64,000 nucleotides of DNA from Lutimonas halocynthiae (lineage in GTDB: Bacteria; Bacteroidota; Bacteroidia; Flavobacteriales; Flavobacteriaceae): NCBI RefSeq assembly GCF_030409835.1, contig NZ_JAUFQO010000016.1, positions 496,001 through 560,000 on the forward strand, written 5' to 3'. A program made the translations under genes and the position numbers. Shown here in pieces: positions 8,198-17,099 of this stretch (position 1 is the first letter of the stretch; each line of letters begins with the position of its first letter). A model generated the notes under the pieces. The model did no database searches. It had not been told where the DNA came from and saw nothing but the letters and a program-made list of their open reading frames with translations.

Positions 8198-9349
8198 TTA
8201 TTGATCCATAAATAAATGACTGCCTCCAACTAGATATTTACCAATAGAATCAAGTCGGTCATGATTCTTGATCATGATGATATCTCCTGAGGTTTCTCCT
8301 GTTTCTACCTTTATTTTTTCAAGAGTATAGGTGTCATTTTCTCCAGATTTCATTAGCATAATATAAGTCAAGCCATTTTTCTCAAACACAGCTTTATTTA
8401 AAACCCCCATTCCGGAAGATTCATTTGTCAAAATTGATGCCTGAACGAACATGCCTGGAATGAATCCTTCGTCATGTGGTTCATCTATATGGGCATGTAC
8501 CATTACAGTTCTGTCGCTTCCTATAGATTTTCCTATAAGATGTACACTACCTTTAAACTGTTTTGAACCTGATTCAGGCAGGCTAAAAAATACCGTTTGT
8601 CCTGTTTTAATTTTGAATACATCCTTTTCAAATATTTTTAATTCAAGATGTAAATGATCCGTATTAACTATGGCCATAATTTCGTCTGAAGAGGAAACAT
8701 AAGAGCCTGTTGTGATATTGATGTCCGTAATATCACCTGAAATCGGTGCAAAGATATTTGAAACTGACGTTAAATTTCCAGACTCTACTTGAGCCGGATC
8801 TATGTGTAATAGTTCAAGTTTCTTTCTAAGACCTTTGTAAGTGGCAAGGGTTATTTTATAGTCACTTTCTGCTTTTAAAAATGATTTTTCTGATGAAATT
8901 TTTTCGTTGAACAATTCCTGTTGTCTATCAAAATTTGATTTTAAAAATACCAACTGTTCTTTGGCTTCCATATATTGCTGCTGAAGCTCAAGGAATTTAA
9001 TATTTTCAATGCTTAACAATAATTGTCCCTTCTTTACCTGATCTCCAATAAGTAAAGGGGAATTCTTGATATAACCTCCTATTTGAGCACTAATTACTGC
9101 CCTTCCATTTGGTGGCACATCAATTACGCCAGTAGAAGAAATTCGTGTACCAAAAGAATGCGCTACTAGTGAGGTCATGCTCAAAGATTCATTTTTATAT
9201 TGGTCTTTAGAGATCGTAATTACTTCCGTTTCGAAATTGAGCTTCTCTTTTTCCCGTATATCCGAACTTTCATTTTTGTTTGTTGATTTGGAGCAATTCA
9301 AGAATGTCAAAGCGATAATGATAATTGTATATAGTTTCATAAAATTCAT
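8198..9349 (-). CDS. Periplasmic adaptor (membrane fusion) lipoprotein of the RND efflux pump
   Basis: Links the inner-membrane RND pump to the outer membrane. A 383-residue protein with lipoprotein signal LTFLNC (Cys near residue 19). The barrel-sandwich half-motif VISAQIGGYIKNSPLLIGDQVKKGQ is at about residue 85. A coiled-coil hairpin follows (LELQQQYMEAKEQLVFL to SYKITLATYKGLRKKLEL), then the second half-motif ISGDITDINITTGSYVSS and a beta-barrel domain. This is a CusB/CzcB-type adaptor. It starts 10 bp after the pump gene. A second ATG at 9338-9340 is an equally good start. No His/Met-rich extension is seen, so the metal cannot be assigned from this subunit. Confidence 0.92.
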   Translation of the reverse strand: MNFMKLYTIIIIALTFLNCSKSTNKNESSDIREKEKLNFETEVITISKDQYKNESLSMTSLVAHSFGTRISSTGVIDVPPNGRAVISAQIGGYIKNSPLLIGDQVKKGQLLLSIENIKFLELQQQYMEAKEQLVFLKSNFDRQQELFNEKISSEKSFLKAESDYKITLATYKGLRKKLELLHIDPAQVESGNLTSVSNIFAPISGDITDINITTGSYVSSSDEIMAIVNTDHLHLELKIFEKDVFKIKTGQTVFFSLPESGSKQFKGSVHLIGKSIGSDRTVMVHAHIDEPHDEGFIPGMFVQASILTNESSGMGVLNKAVFEKNGLTYIMLMKSGENDTYTLEKIKVETGETSGDIIMIKNHDRLDSIGKYLVGGSHLFMDQ

Positions 9350-9359
9350 TTACAACAAC

Positions 9360-12300
9360 TTAAAGGGTTAAATAATTAATTTCCAGAACTATTTGATTAT
9401 ATGTATTCAGATTGTTTATATAATCCAGTAGTATTTCGAGCGCATTTTCCATACTTTGGATGTATTGAAAAAAATTGATCTCACCAGATTCATAGCTAAT
9501 TTTTGCAGTTTTAAAAATCTCCTGAGATAGTTGCTCTCCTTCTTCTTGATAGTAGATTAAAGCTTCATCGTGTTTTTTAAGTTGCGCATATAACTCTGAC
9601 TGTTTGGCCTTTATCCGAATTCTATACTCACTCTCCTGGTTATCCAAGACTTCCTGAGCGATTTTTGAAGCCTTGATCTTCGCAGCATTACCACTGAATA
9701 AAATTGGAATTTTCAGGCCTATCTGATAGCCATTTAGATTCTCATCTAAGCTAGAATTTGATCCAACAAAATAATTCAATGTAATATCTGGTAAAAGGCT
9801 TTGTGAGGCAACATTCTTTTGTGCGAGAAATAATTCTTTCTTATTTTTATAGTAATACAAACCAGGATTCTCTTCCAAACTTATTTGTTTGAGCTCTAAT
9901 TTTATCAGAGGAACCTTTCTCACTGTAAATTCCTGATCACTTTGCACCACTTCCTTTAATCCCATTAGTGCCGAAGCTACATCTTGCTGTGATTGTTTAT
10001 GCAGCGTCTGCAGTTGTTTTTGCTTCGCCTGTGCCGTAATTTTTTCCAGATAATTGGTATCACCTGTTTCAAACTTACGTTTGGCAGCATAGGCAAAAGT
10101 TCTATAAAAACTATCCAAACGCTGCAACACTATTTCTCTTTCCAATTCGTATTGCAAAAGATAAAACCTGGATAAAACTTTTTGCTCCAATTGCCTTTTT
10201 TTGATACTGTAGGAATTATGCTCCATTTCATACCTTGCCTTATTCACTTTTTTTCCAGCAAAATAACGTGTTGGAAAAAGGAAGTCCTGTTCTACTCCAA
10301 ACACCTTCAATGGTTTATTATTATAGGCAATATTGTTTTCGTCATAGTGATAGTACAGTTGGGTTTTATCAAAAGTAAAGGCATCACTAATTAAAGCGTC
10401 TGCCTGATCCACTTGAAGTGATGAAGCCTTTAAACCGGCATTACTCTCTAAAGCTAATGCTGAAATTTCCTCCAGACCCAAACTTTGCGTTTCTTGTGTT
10501 ACTCCATAAAAACTACTTAAACCTATTAATGTAATCACTAATAAATTTGAAGTTCTTGTTGGTTTTAATTGTAACTTTTTACTGAATATTGAATACAATA
10601 AGGGTAGTATAATCATAGTCAAAAGTGTTGAGGAGACTAAGCCTCCTATTACTACTGTTGCCAAAGGTCTTTGCACTTCAGCTCCTGCTCCGGTGGAGAT
10701 GGCCATTGGTAAAAATCCAAGAGCAGCAGCCAAGGCAGTCAATATAACCGGTCTTAATCTCTCTGTTGTGCCCTGAATAATTATTTTATTTATATCTGTC
10801 ATCCCATTTTGTTTTAATTCTTTAAAATGTTCTATCAGCACAATACCATTAAGCACAGCGATTCCAAATAAGGCAATAAAACCTACTCCTGCTGAGATAC
10901 TAAAAGGCATGTCCCTGAGCCACAAAAGCAGCACTCCTCCTACGGCAGCCAAAGGAATTGCGGAGAAAATCATAAAAGCTTCCCTAGTTGAGTCAAAGGC
11001 AAAAAAGAGTAGCAGAAAAATTAAGGTCAAGGCAATAGGGACCGCAATCTTCAATCTGGCCTTGGCCCTTTGTAAATTTTCAAACTGTCCTCCATATGAA
11101 ATCGTATAACCAGGTGGCAGCTTGATATCTCTTTCTATAAGTTGTTGTACATCTTCGATGACTGATTGTAAGTCACGATTTCTTACATTAATCGCCACAA
11201 CAATTCTTCTTTTGGTATTATCTCTGGAAATTTTGGCAGGACCTTCGGTATAATCGATATTAGCCAGTTCTTGCAGAGGAACTTTAAAACCCAACGGAGT
11301 ATCAATAAAAAGATGATGCAGATTAGAAATATCACCACGGTGTTTTTTATCGAGCCTTATGACCAGGTCAAAACTTTTTTCTCCTTCAAAAACTTGGCCA
11401 ACAACTGCGCCCGCAAATCCCATCGAAATCATATCATTAACCTCTTGAATATTCAACCCATACCTTGCGATTTTATTTCTATCATATTGAATCTTCATTT
11501 GAGGCAAGCCTTCTATTTTTTCAACAATAATATCCGAAGCGCCTTCAATAGGTTGCACAAGCTTGCTGATCTCGTTTGCCTTCTCTGCCAACACATTCAA
11601 ATCATTACCAAAAATCTTAATAGCTATATCTGATTTAACCCCGGTAATCAGCTCATTAAATCTCATCTCTATTGGTTGTGTGAACTCCAATTCCATACCT
11701 GGGATAACCGCAAGTGCTTTCTTAAATTCCTCAGCCAGTTCATCCTTTGTACTTGCCGAAACCCATTCCTTTTTAGGTTTTAATTTGATAATCACATCAC
11801 TTTCTTCCATTGACATCGGATCCGTAGGGATTTCTGCAGCCCCGATTCTACTGACCACCTGGTCCACTTCTGGAAAATTTTCAAGCAGTATCTTTTCAAT
11901 TCTTGTAGTAATTTCTATCGTTTTGGTTAAAGAAGTTCCGGTTTCTAATACCGGTTGTATCACAAAATCGCCTTCATCAAGGGTAGGTACAAATTCACCA
12001 CCCATTCTCGAAAACAATGAAATGGCTACAATGAGCAGCAGCAAAGCCATAGCTATAACAAATTTTTTGAATTTCAGTGCCCAAACAATACTGGGTTCGT
12101 AGAGCCTCTTGATCAGGATCATTATTTTCTCGCTAATATGAGCTTTGTTTCTTTTTACAGGTTTTATAAATATCGCTGACATGACAGGAATATAAGTAAG
12201 TCCAAAGATCATGGCTCCAATCAAGGCAAAACTAAAAGTAAGCGCCATAGGTCTGAACATCTTGCCTTCAACCCCACTCAATGACAATATTGGGATAAAC

Positions 12301-13688
12301 ACAATTAGGATGATCAATTGCCCAAATATGGCAGAATTCATCATTTTGGAAGCTGCTTCAGCAGTGATTTCACTAATTCGTAATTTTTTCTCCTCCTCAC
12401 CCAATGCCAATAACTCATTTTGGCTCGAAGCAAGTTTAAAAGCAATAAATTCAACAATAATGACGGAACCATCAATGATGATTCCAAAATCAATCGCTCC
12501 AAGACTCATTAAATTGGCATCTACATGAAAAATATTCATCAGTGAAATGGCAAAAAGAAGCGTCATGGGAATCATTGAGGCGACTACCAATCCTGACCTG
12601 AGATTGCCCAACAGTAATACAACAACAAAAATCACTATTAAACATCCAAGGATGAGATTTTCAGCCACAGTAAAGGAGGTTCTTTCGATCAACTCACTTC
12701 TTTCTAAAAATGCATTGATGACAACCCCTTCAGGTAAGGTTCCTGAGATTTCCTTTACTCTTGCCTTCACATCGTCAATTACCTTTTTTGAATTTCCATC
12801 CTTGAGCATCATTACTTGTCCAAGAACTTTCTCTCCTTCACCATTTCCGGTAATGGCACCGAACCTAATAGCACTTCCATATCCTACTTCAGCAACGTCT
12901 CTAATAAATATCGAGAGTCCGTTAACATTCTTAACTGATATATTCCTGATATCTTCAAGATCAGTAACAAGGCCCTCACCTCGTATAAAATAGGCTTTAT
13001 CATTTTTTTCAATATAGGCCCCTCCGGCAATTGAGTTATTACTTTGCAAGGCCTTATATACTTCACTTGTAGTAATATCCATAGCATTCAATTTTTCTGT
13101 ATTGATTGCTACTTCATATTGCTTTAAAAACCCACCCCAGGTATTCACCTCAATGACTCCTGAAATTCCAGACAGCTGTCTTTTAACGATCCAATCCTGG
13201 ATAGATCGCAATTCTGTTACACTGTACTTTGACTCAAAACCTGGTTCTACGTCAAGTACATATTGATAGATCTCTCCTAATCCTGTTGTGATGGGCCCCA
13301 TCTCAGGTTGTCCAAAACCTTCAGGGATTTTTTCACTTGCCGATAGAATTTTTTCAGAGATCAACTGTCTGGGTAAATAAGTACCCATGGCGTCTTCAAA
13401 AACAATGGTAACAACAGATAAACCAAATTTCGAAACTGATCTAATCTCCTCTACTCCTGGTAAATTAGCCATCTCCAGCTCTATTGGATAGGTTATAAAC
13501 TGCTCGATATCTTCAGTGGAAAGATTTCTTGAAGTAGTAATAACCTGTACTTGGTTATTGGTAACGTCAGGAACTGCACCGATATGTATTTTAGTCAAAG
13601 AGTAGAGTCCAAAACCTATGACTAGAAAACTGAAAATAAATACGCTCAGTCTGTTGTTCAGACTAATGTTGATAATTTTAGAAAGCAT
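9360..13688 (-). CDS. CusA/CzcA-type heavy-metal RND pump fused to a TolC-like outer-membrane factor
   Basis: A 1442-residue protein. Residues 1 to about 1035 are a complete heavy-metal RND transporter: N-terminal helix ending FGLYSLTKIHIGAVPDV, SLGAIDFGIIIDGSVIIVEF in TM4 with the proton-relay acidic residue, a second repeat with GGEFVPTLDEGDFVI, and GVGFIALFGIAVLNGIVLIE near the end. About residues 1045-1065 form a hydrophobic stretch resembling a signal peptide. After it comes a TolC/CusC-type outer-membrane efflux domain of about 370 residues, with the duplicated LGLEEISALALESNAGLKAS and YESGEINFFQYIQSMENALEI regions. Such fusions of about 1440 residues are known in Bacteroidota. The adaptor follows 10 bp downstream. 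Substrate is probably Cu/Ag or Zn/Co/Cd; not decided. Confidence 0.93.
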   Translation of the reverse strand: MLSKIINISLNNRLSVFIFSFLVIGFGLYSLTKIHIGAVPDVTNNQVQVITTSRNLSTEDIEQFITYPIELEMANLPGVEEIRSVSKFGLSVVTIVFEDAMGTYLPRQLISEKILSASEKIPEGFGQPEMGPITTGLGEIYQYVLDVEPGFESKYSVTELRSIQDWIVKRQLSGISGVIEVNTWGGFLKQYEVAINTEKLNAMDITTSEVYKALQSNNSIAGGAYIEKNDKAYFIRGEGLVTDLEDIRNISVKNVNGLSIFIRDVAEVGYGSAIRFGAITGNGEGEKVLGQVMMLKDGNSKKVIDDVKARVKEISGTLPEGVVINAFLERSELIERTSFTVAENLILGCLIVIFVVVLLLGNLRSGLVVASMIPMTLLFAISLMNIFHVDANLMSLGAIDFGIIIDGSVIIVEFIAFKLASSQNELLALGEEEKKLRISEITAEAASKMMNSAIFGQLIILIVFIPILSLSGVEGKMFRPMALTFSFALIGAMIFGLTYIPVMSAIFIKPVKRNKAHISEKIMILIKRLYEPSIVWALKFKKFVIAMALLLLIVAISLFSRMGGEFVPTLDEGDFVIQPVLETGTSLTKTIEITTRIEKILLENFPEVDQVVSRIGAAEIPTDPMSMEESDVIIKLKPKKEWVSASTKDELAEEFKKALAVIPGMELEFTQPIEMRFNELITGVKSDIAIKIFGNDLNVLAEKANEISKLVQPIEGASDIIVEKIEGLPQMKIQYDRNKIARYGLNIQEVNDMISMGFAGAVVGQVFEGEKSFDLVIRLDKKHRGDISNLHHLFIDTPLGFKVPLQELANIDYTEGPAKISRDNTKRRIVVAINVRNRDLQSVIEDVQQLIERDIKLPPGYTISYGGQFENLQRAKARLKIAVPIALTLIFLLLFFAFDSTREAFMIFSAIPLAAVGGVLLLWLRDMPFSISAGVGFIALFGIAVLNGIVLIEHFKELKQNGMTDINKIIIQGTTERLRPVILTALAAALGFLPMAISTGAGAEVQRPLATVVIGGLVSSTLLTMIILPLLYSIFSKKLQLKPTRTSNLLVITLIGLSSFYGVTQETQSLGLEEISALALESNAGLKASSLQVDQADALISDAFTFDKTQLYYHYDENNIAYNNKPLKVFGVEQDFLFPTRYFAGKKVNKARYEMEHNSYSIKKRQLEQKVLSRFYLLQYELEREIVLQRLDSFYRTFAYAAKRKFETGDTNYLEKITAQAKQKQLQTLHKQSQQDVASALMGLKEVVQSDQEFTVRKVPLIKLELKQISLEENPGLYYYKNKKELFLAQKNVASQSLLPDITLNYFVGSNSSLDENLNGYQIGLKIPILFSGNAAKIKASKIAQEVLDNQESEYRIRIKAKQSELYAQLKKHDEALIYYQEEGEQLSQEIFKTAKISYESGEINFFQYIQSMENALEILLDYINNLNTYNQIVLEINYLTL

Positions 13689-13781
13689 AATTCAATTATT
13701 AGTTAAAAAATTGATGCAAAGAGCTCACGAAAGACTAATAATGTCGTGTAAAGCCATTTATCGAAGTACTAAATTATTGAA

Positions 13782-14180
13782 CTATGCGAATTTTGGAGGT
13801 TGAAAAACGTCTGTATTCTCTAGAAAAGAGTAGGAGTTTTGGTAATAAAAATCAATTTTTGAATTTAGATTATTTATTGGTATCTCCAATGACAATTTAT
13901 CAAATTGAATTAGGAGAATTTGCCCTGAATCTGAGCATATATTATGATTGAAGGGTAATCTTTGATGTTCTTTACTATCCTTTGGTTCTTCATTATGACT
14001 CGATTTTTTATCGCCATAATGTTTTGATATAAAAGCAAAAATATCATCACCGTATTTTTCTTGATGAAATTCCAAATGAGACATTAGGGTGTCAAGCTTT
14101 AAGAAATCTCCTGAATGGAGGTTAAAACTTTGAGCCAAAAACAATATGGCAAGAGATATGGAGCTTATTCTTAATAGCAT
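13782..14180 (-). CDS. Small secreted protein heading the metal-efflux operon
   Basis: A 132-residue protein with a hydrophobic N-terminal signal segment (MLLRISSISLAILFLAQSF). The mature part is hydrophilic and rich in His, Asp, Glu and Lys around residues 48-75 (HYGDKKSSHNEEPKDSKEH), followed by PFNHNICSDSGQI with one Cys between His residues. I do not recognise the family with certainty; short secreted proteins of this kind commonly precede CusA-type pumps in flavobacteria. It starts the operon, 93 bp before the RND gene on the same strand. Metal binding in the periplasm would fit the His/acidic patch but is inference. Confidence 0.7.
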   Translation of the reverse strand: MLLRISSISLAILFLAQSFNLHSGDFLKLDTLMSHLEFHQEKYGDDIFAFISKHYGDKKSSHNEEPKDSKEHQRLPFNHNICSDSGQILLIQFDKLSLEIPINNLNSKIDFYYQNSYSFLENTDVFQPPKFA

Positions 14181-14303
14181 TAAGCCGCGAAAATAACAAC
14201 AATTAATTTAACTGTATAACAGTATAAATTTAAGATTTTATTACATGATATCGTGTCACAAATATAACATTTTACCAAATGTTCCTTTGAACAAAGATGA
14301 ACT

Positions 14304-15821
14304 TTATCTAAATAATATGCTGATCTTTACTCGAAGTTGGCGCTTGTAGTCTTCCTCCAACCATTTCAAATAATTCTTGGAGCTTTTTAAAATACAAAAT
14401 GAATATTGTTTGATTCTGTATTCAATTTCATCATTTAATTCTCTTGAAAGAATATGCGCATCAAAAACATCTTCACTGTTCTCCGCACAAATTTTTGCAT
14501 GTTGCGCTATTGATTTTTCAAGAACAATTTTTGATTTCTGACTTGTATATATAGCAGCATCATATTCCTTTTTTACATCAAAAACAAAATCAGTCGATTT
14601 GGAGAACAAGGCCTTAGTGGCCTCAGGCATTTCATATTTAAAGTTTCTTTCAATTTCATCATCACTGATAAGATTCTCTAAAAAATATGAAGGGTTCTTA
14701 AAGATCAATTGCCAATCTACATCTTCGGTCCATAAACCGAATCTTGAAACATTGTTACCCAAATCTAGCACTGAAAACTCCTTCTTGTCATCAATAACCC
14801 TTGAACCCCTACCAATCATTTGAAAGTATAAGGCAAGTGATTTGGTCGCTCTGTTTATAATTATAGAATCTATCGTAGGTTCGTCAAAACCTGTAGTCAA
14901 AATTCCAACCGAAGTAAGAATTGCGTCTGGCGTATTTTTAAACCAACTCAAAACAGCTTTCCGCTCCTCTTTGGTATTTGTATTATCTATATAATTAACC
15001 TTGTAACCAGCTCTCTTGAATACTTCGTATACATGTCTTGAAGTATGGATACCATTATTAAATATCAGCGTCTTTTTGTTTTTACCTGTAGCTTCATAGG
15101 CTGCAACCAACTTCGATTGCATTTCACTTTTTGTATATAACTCTTCTGATGATTTTACAGTATAATCACCATTCGCACCAATTTTCAAAGTACTCAGATT
15201 TACATTATAGCTATAGGTTGTTGCCTGAGCAAGAAAACCCTGTTCGATAAGAGATGTGATCTTTTCACCCACGATAAGATCCTTATAGATCTCATGCATT
15301 GGTAAATTTATATTTGAACTTAATGGCGTAGCAGTTACTCCTAAAATAAAACAATTCTCAAAGTGCTTAAAGAGTTTTCTAAAGGAATTGTAATGCGCCT
15401 CATCAACAATCACCAAACCAATATCCTGTAAATCTGCTTTTTCTTCTTTAATCCTGTTATTAAGCGTTTCAACCATAGCGACGAAACATGAGTATTTATC
15501 CTCATTTGTCACTTCTTTCACGCTACTGTCAATTACTTTATTATTCACACCAAATTCAGTAAGCATATTTGAAGTTTGCTTACTTAACTCAATTCGATGT
15601 GTCAGAATTAAAACCTTATGTTGGTTCTTTTTTATATACCGACGGGCAATTTCAGAAAAAATTACTGTTTTCCCACCACCTGTAGGCAATTGATAAAGAA
15701 GATTATACTGATTCGGATTGTCATTTATTCTTTCAAAAATCTTGTCTATGGCACCATGTTGGTAATCATATAATTTTTTACCAATAATCTTTTCTTCGTT
15801 ATCAAGTTTTGTGAGCACCAT
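14304..15821 (-). CDS. SF2 DEAH-box helicase
   Basis: A 505-residue cytosolic helicase. Motifs in order: Q-like LYDYQHGAIDKIF (about 17-30), Walker A QLPTGGGKTVIF (45-56), motif Ia ILTHRIELSKQ, Walker B/DEAH VIVDEAHYNSFRKLF (137-150), motif III LGVTATPLSS, motif V ILTTGFDEPTID and motif VI QMIGRGSRV. The C-terminal about 120 residues show no recognised domain. The layout resembles stand-alone repair or restriction-associated helicases such as RadD/YejH. No nuclease or methylase is adjacent: the metal-efflux operon is on one side and leuB on the other. Exact role is unknown. Confidence 0.85.
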   Translation of the reverse strand: MVLTKLDNEEKIIGKKLYDYQHGAIDKIFERINDNPNQYNLLYQLPTGGGKTVIFSEIARRYIKKNQHKVLILTHRIELSKQTSNMLTEFGVNNKVIDSSVKEVTNEDKYSCFVAMVETLNNRIKEEKADLQDIGLVIVDEAHYNSFRKLFKHFENCFILGVTATPLSSNINLPMHEIYKDLIVGEKITSLIEQGFLAQATTYSYNVNLSTLKIGANGDYTVKSSEELYTKSEMQSKLVAAYEATGKNKKTLIFNNGIHTSRHVYEVFKRAGYKVNYIDNTNTKEERKAVLSWFKNTPDAILTSVGILTTGFDEPTIDSIIINRATKSLALYFQMIGRGSRVIDDKKEFSVLDLGNNVSRFGLWTEDVDWQLIFKNPSYFLENLISDDEIERNFKYEMPEATKALFSKSTDFVFDVKKEYDAAIYTSQKSKIVLEKSIAQHAKICAENSEDVFDAHILSRELNDEIEYRIKQYSFCILKSSKNYLKWLEEDYKRQLRVKISILFR

Positions 15822-15952
15822 ATATCCTTATAAATAAACCTTGCAAAAATACTCATTTAACTAGGTTCTATAGCAATTCTTTTGAATATTTTTTATTTAA
15901 ACCTAGATATCGCTGCTATAAGTCTGATATATACAATTTTAACAGCCCTTAT

Positions 15953-15988
15953 CTAAAAAAAAAAAGCCACTCTTAAACGAATGGCTTT
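15953..15988 (-). terminator. Intrinsic terminator of the leu operon
   Basis: Read on the minus strand: AAGCCATTC, loop, GAGTGGCTT (one G-T pair), then a run of more than ten T. It lies 38 bp after the leuB stop. Confidence 0.85.
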
Positions 15989-16025
15989 CTAATTTTTTTA
16001 GATTATGCTGATTCAGATGTTGAGA

Positions 16026-17084
16026 TTAAACATTCTCAGCTAACCAATCACCAACTTGAGTAGTTCCGTATGACTTTCCTCCATCGGCAAGGTCTTCCGT
16101 AACAATACCTGCGTCTAAAGATTTATTCACTACTTCTCTGATAGCAGCTCCTTCATCATGTAAGCCAAAACCTGTTTCAAACATCATAGCAGCAGACAAA
16201 ACTGTAGCCAGCGGATTGGCAATGTTTTTTCCAGTAGCCTGAGGATATGAACCATGTATAGGCTCAAACAACGAAACATCCGCACCAACTGAGGCCGATG
16301 GCATAAGTCCCATAGAACCTGATATCACTGAAGCTTCATCGGTTAGTATGTCACCAAAAAGGTTTTCTGTGATCAACACATCATATGAATTAGGCCATTG
16401 CACAAGACGCATTGCTACAGCATCCACAAACTCATACGAAACTTCAACTTCAGGATAATCTTTTTCCATTGCCTGAACGGTCTCTCTCCATAATCTTGAA
16501 GTTTCCAGAACGTTTGCTTTATCTACGCAACACAACTTCTTACCACGGCTCATAGCCATTTCAAAACCTTTTTTGGCAAGGCGCTGTACTTCTTTTCTTG
16601 AATAGACACAATGATCATAAGCAGTGTTACCATTGTCTTCTCTTCCTTTTTTACCGAAATAAATACCACCTGTCAATTCTCTTAAAAACACCAAATCAGT
16701 GCCTTCAATTCTTTCTCTTTTTAAAGGAGATTTGTCAATCAAGGAAGGAAATGTAAAGGTTGGTCTTACATTGGCAAACAAACCCAATTCTTTACGCATT
16801 TTAAGTAATCCTTGTTCAGGACGAACCTTTGCAGAAGGGTCATTATCAAATCTTGGATGCCCAATAGCGCCAAATAATACGGCATCAGACGATGCACATA
16901 TATCATGGGTCTCCTGAGGATAAGGGTCTCCAACAGCGTCTATCGCCGCAGCACCTGTAAGGGCTGGATGCCAGCTTATTTCATGATTGAATTTTTTTGC
17001 TATTGCGTCTGATACTTTTACAGCTTGTTCGATCACTTCCGGACCAATTCCATCACCCGCTAAAAGTGCAATTTTTAATTTCAT
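16026..17084 (-). CDS. leuB: 3-isopropylmalate dehydrogenase
   Basis: Oxidatively decarboxylates 3-isopropylmalate to 2-oxoisocaproate with NAD in leucine synthesis. At 352 residues it has the usual length. Visible motifs: LLAGDGIGPEVIEQAV at the N-terminus, LRKELGLFANVRP-type arginine loop (MRKELGLFANVRPTFTF), LVFLRELTGGIYFG, DKANVLETSRLWRE, and the metal/substrate region ITENLFGDILTDEASVISGS with its aspartates. The adenine-binding GSYPQATGKNIANPLA loop follows. It is last in leuCDAB, 15 bp after leuA, and is followed by a strong terminator. Confidence 0.97.
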   Translation of the reverse strand: MKLKIALLAGDGIGPEVIEQAVKVSDAIAKKFNHEISWHPALTGAAAIDAVGDPYPQETHDICASSDAVLFGAIGHPRFDNDPSAKVRPEQGLLKMRKELGLFANVRPTFTFPSLIDKSPLKRERIEGTDLVFLRELTGGIYFGKKGREDNGNTAYDHCVYSRKEVQRLAKKGFEMAMSRGKKLCCVDKANVLETSRLWRETVQAMEKDYPEVEVSYEFVDAVAMRLVQWPNSYDVLITENLFGDILTDEASVISGSMGLMPSASVGADVSLFEPIHGSYPQATGKNIANPLATVLSAAMMFETGFGLHDEGAAIREVVNKSLDAGIVTEDLADGGKSYGTTQVGDWLAENV

Positions 17085-17099
17085 ATTATATATTTTATT

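Noticed and set aside
11563-12993. Plus-strand ORFs of 100-180 codons inside the RND pump gene
   Set aside because: They lie entirely within the strongly conserved pump reading frame on the opposite strand and encode no recognisable domain.
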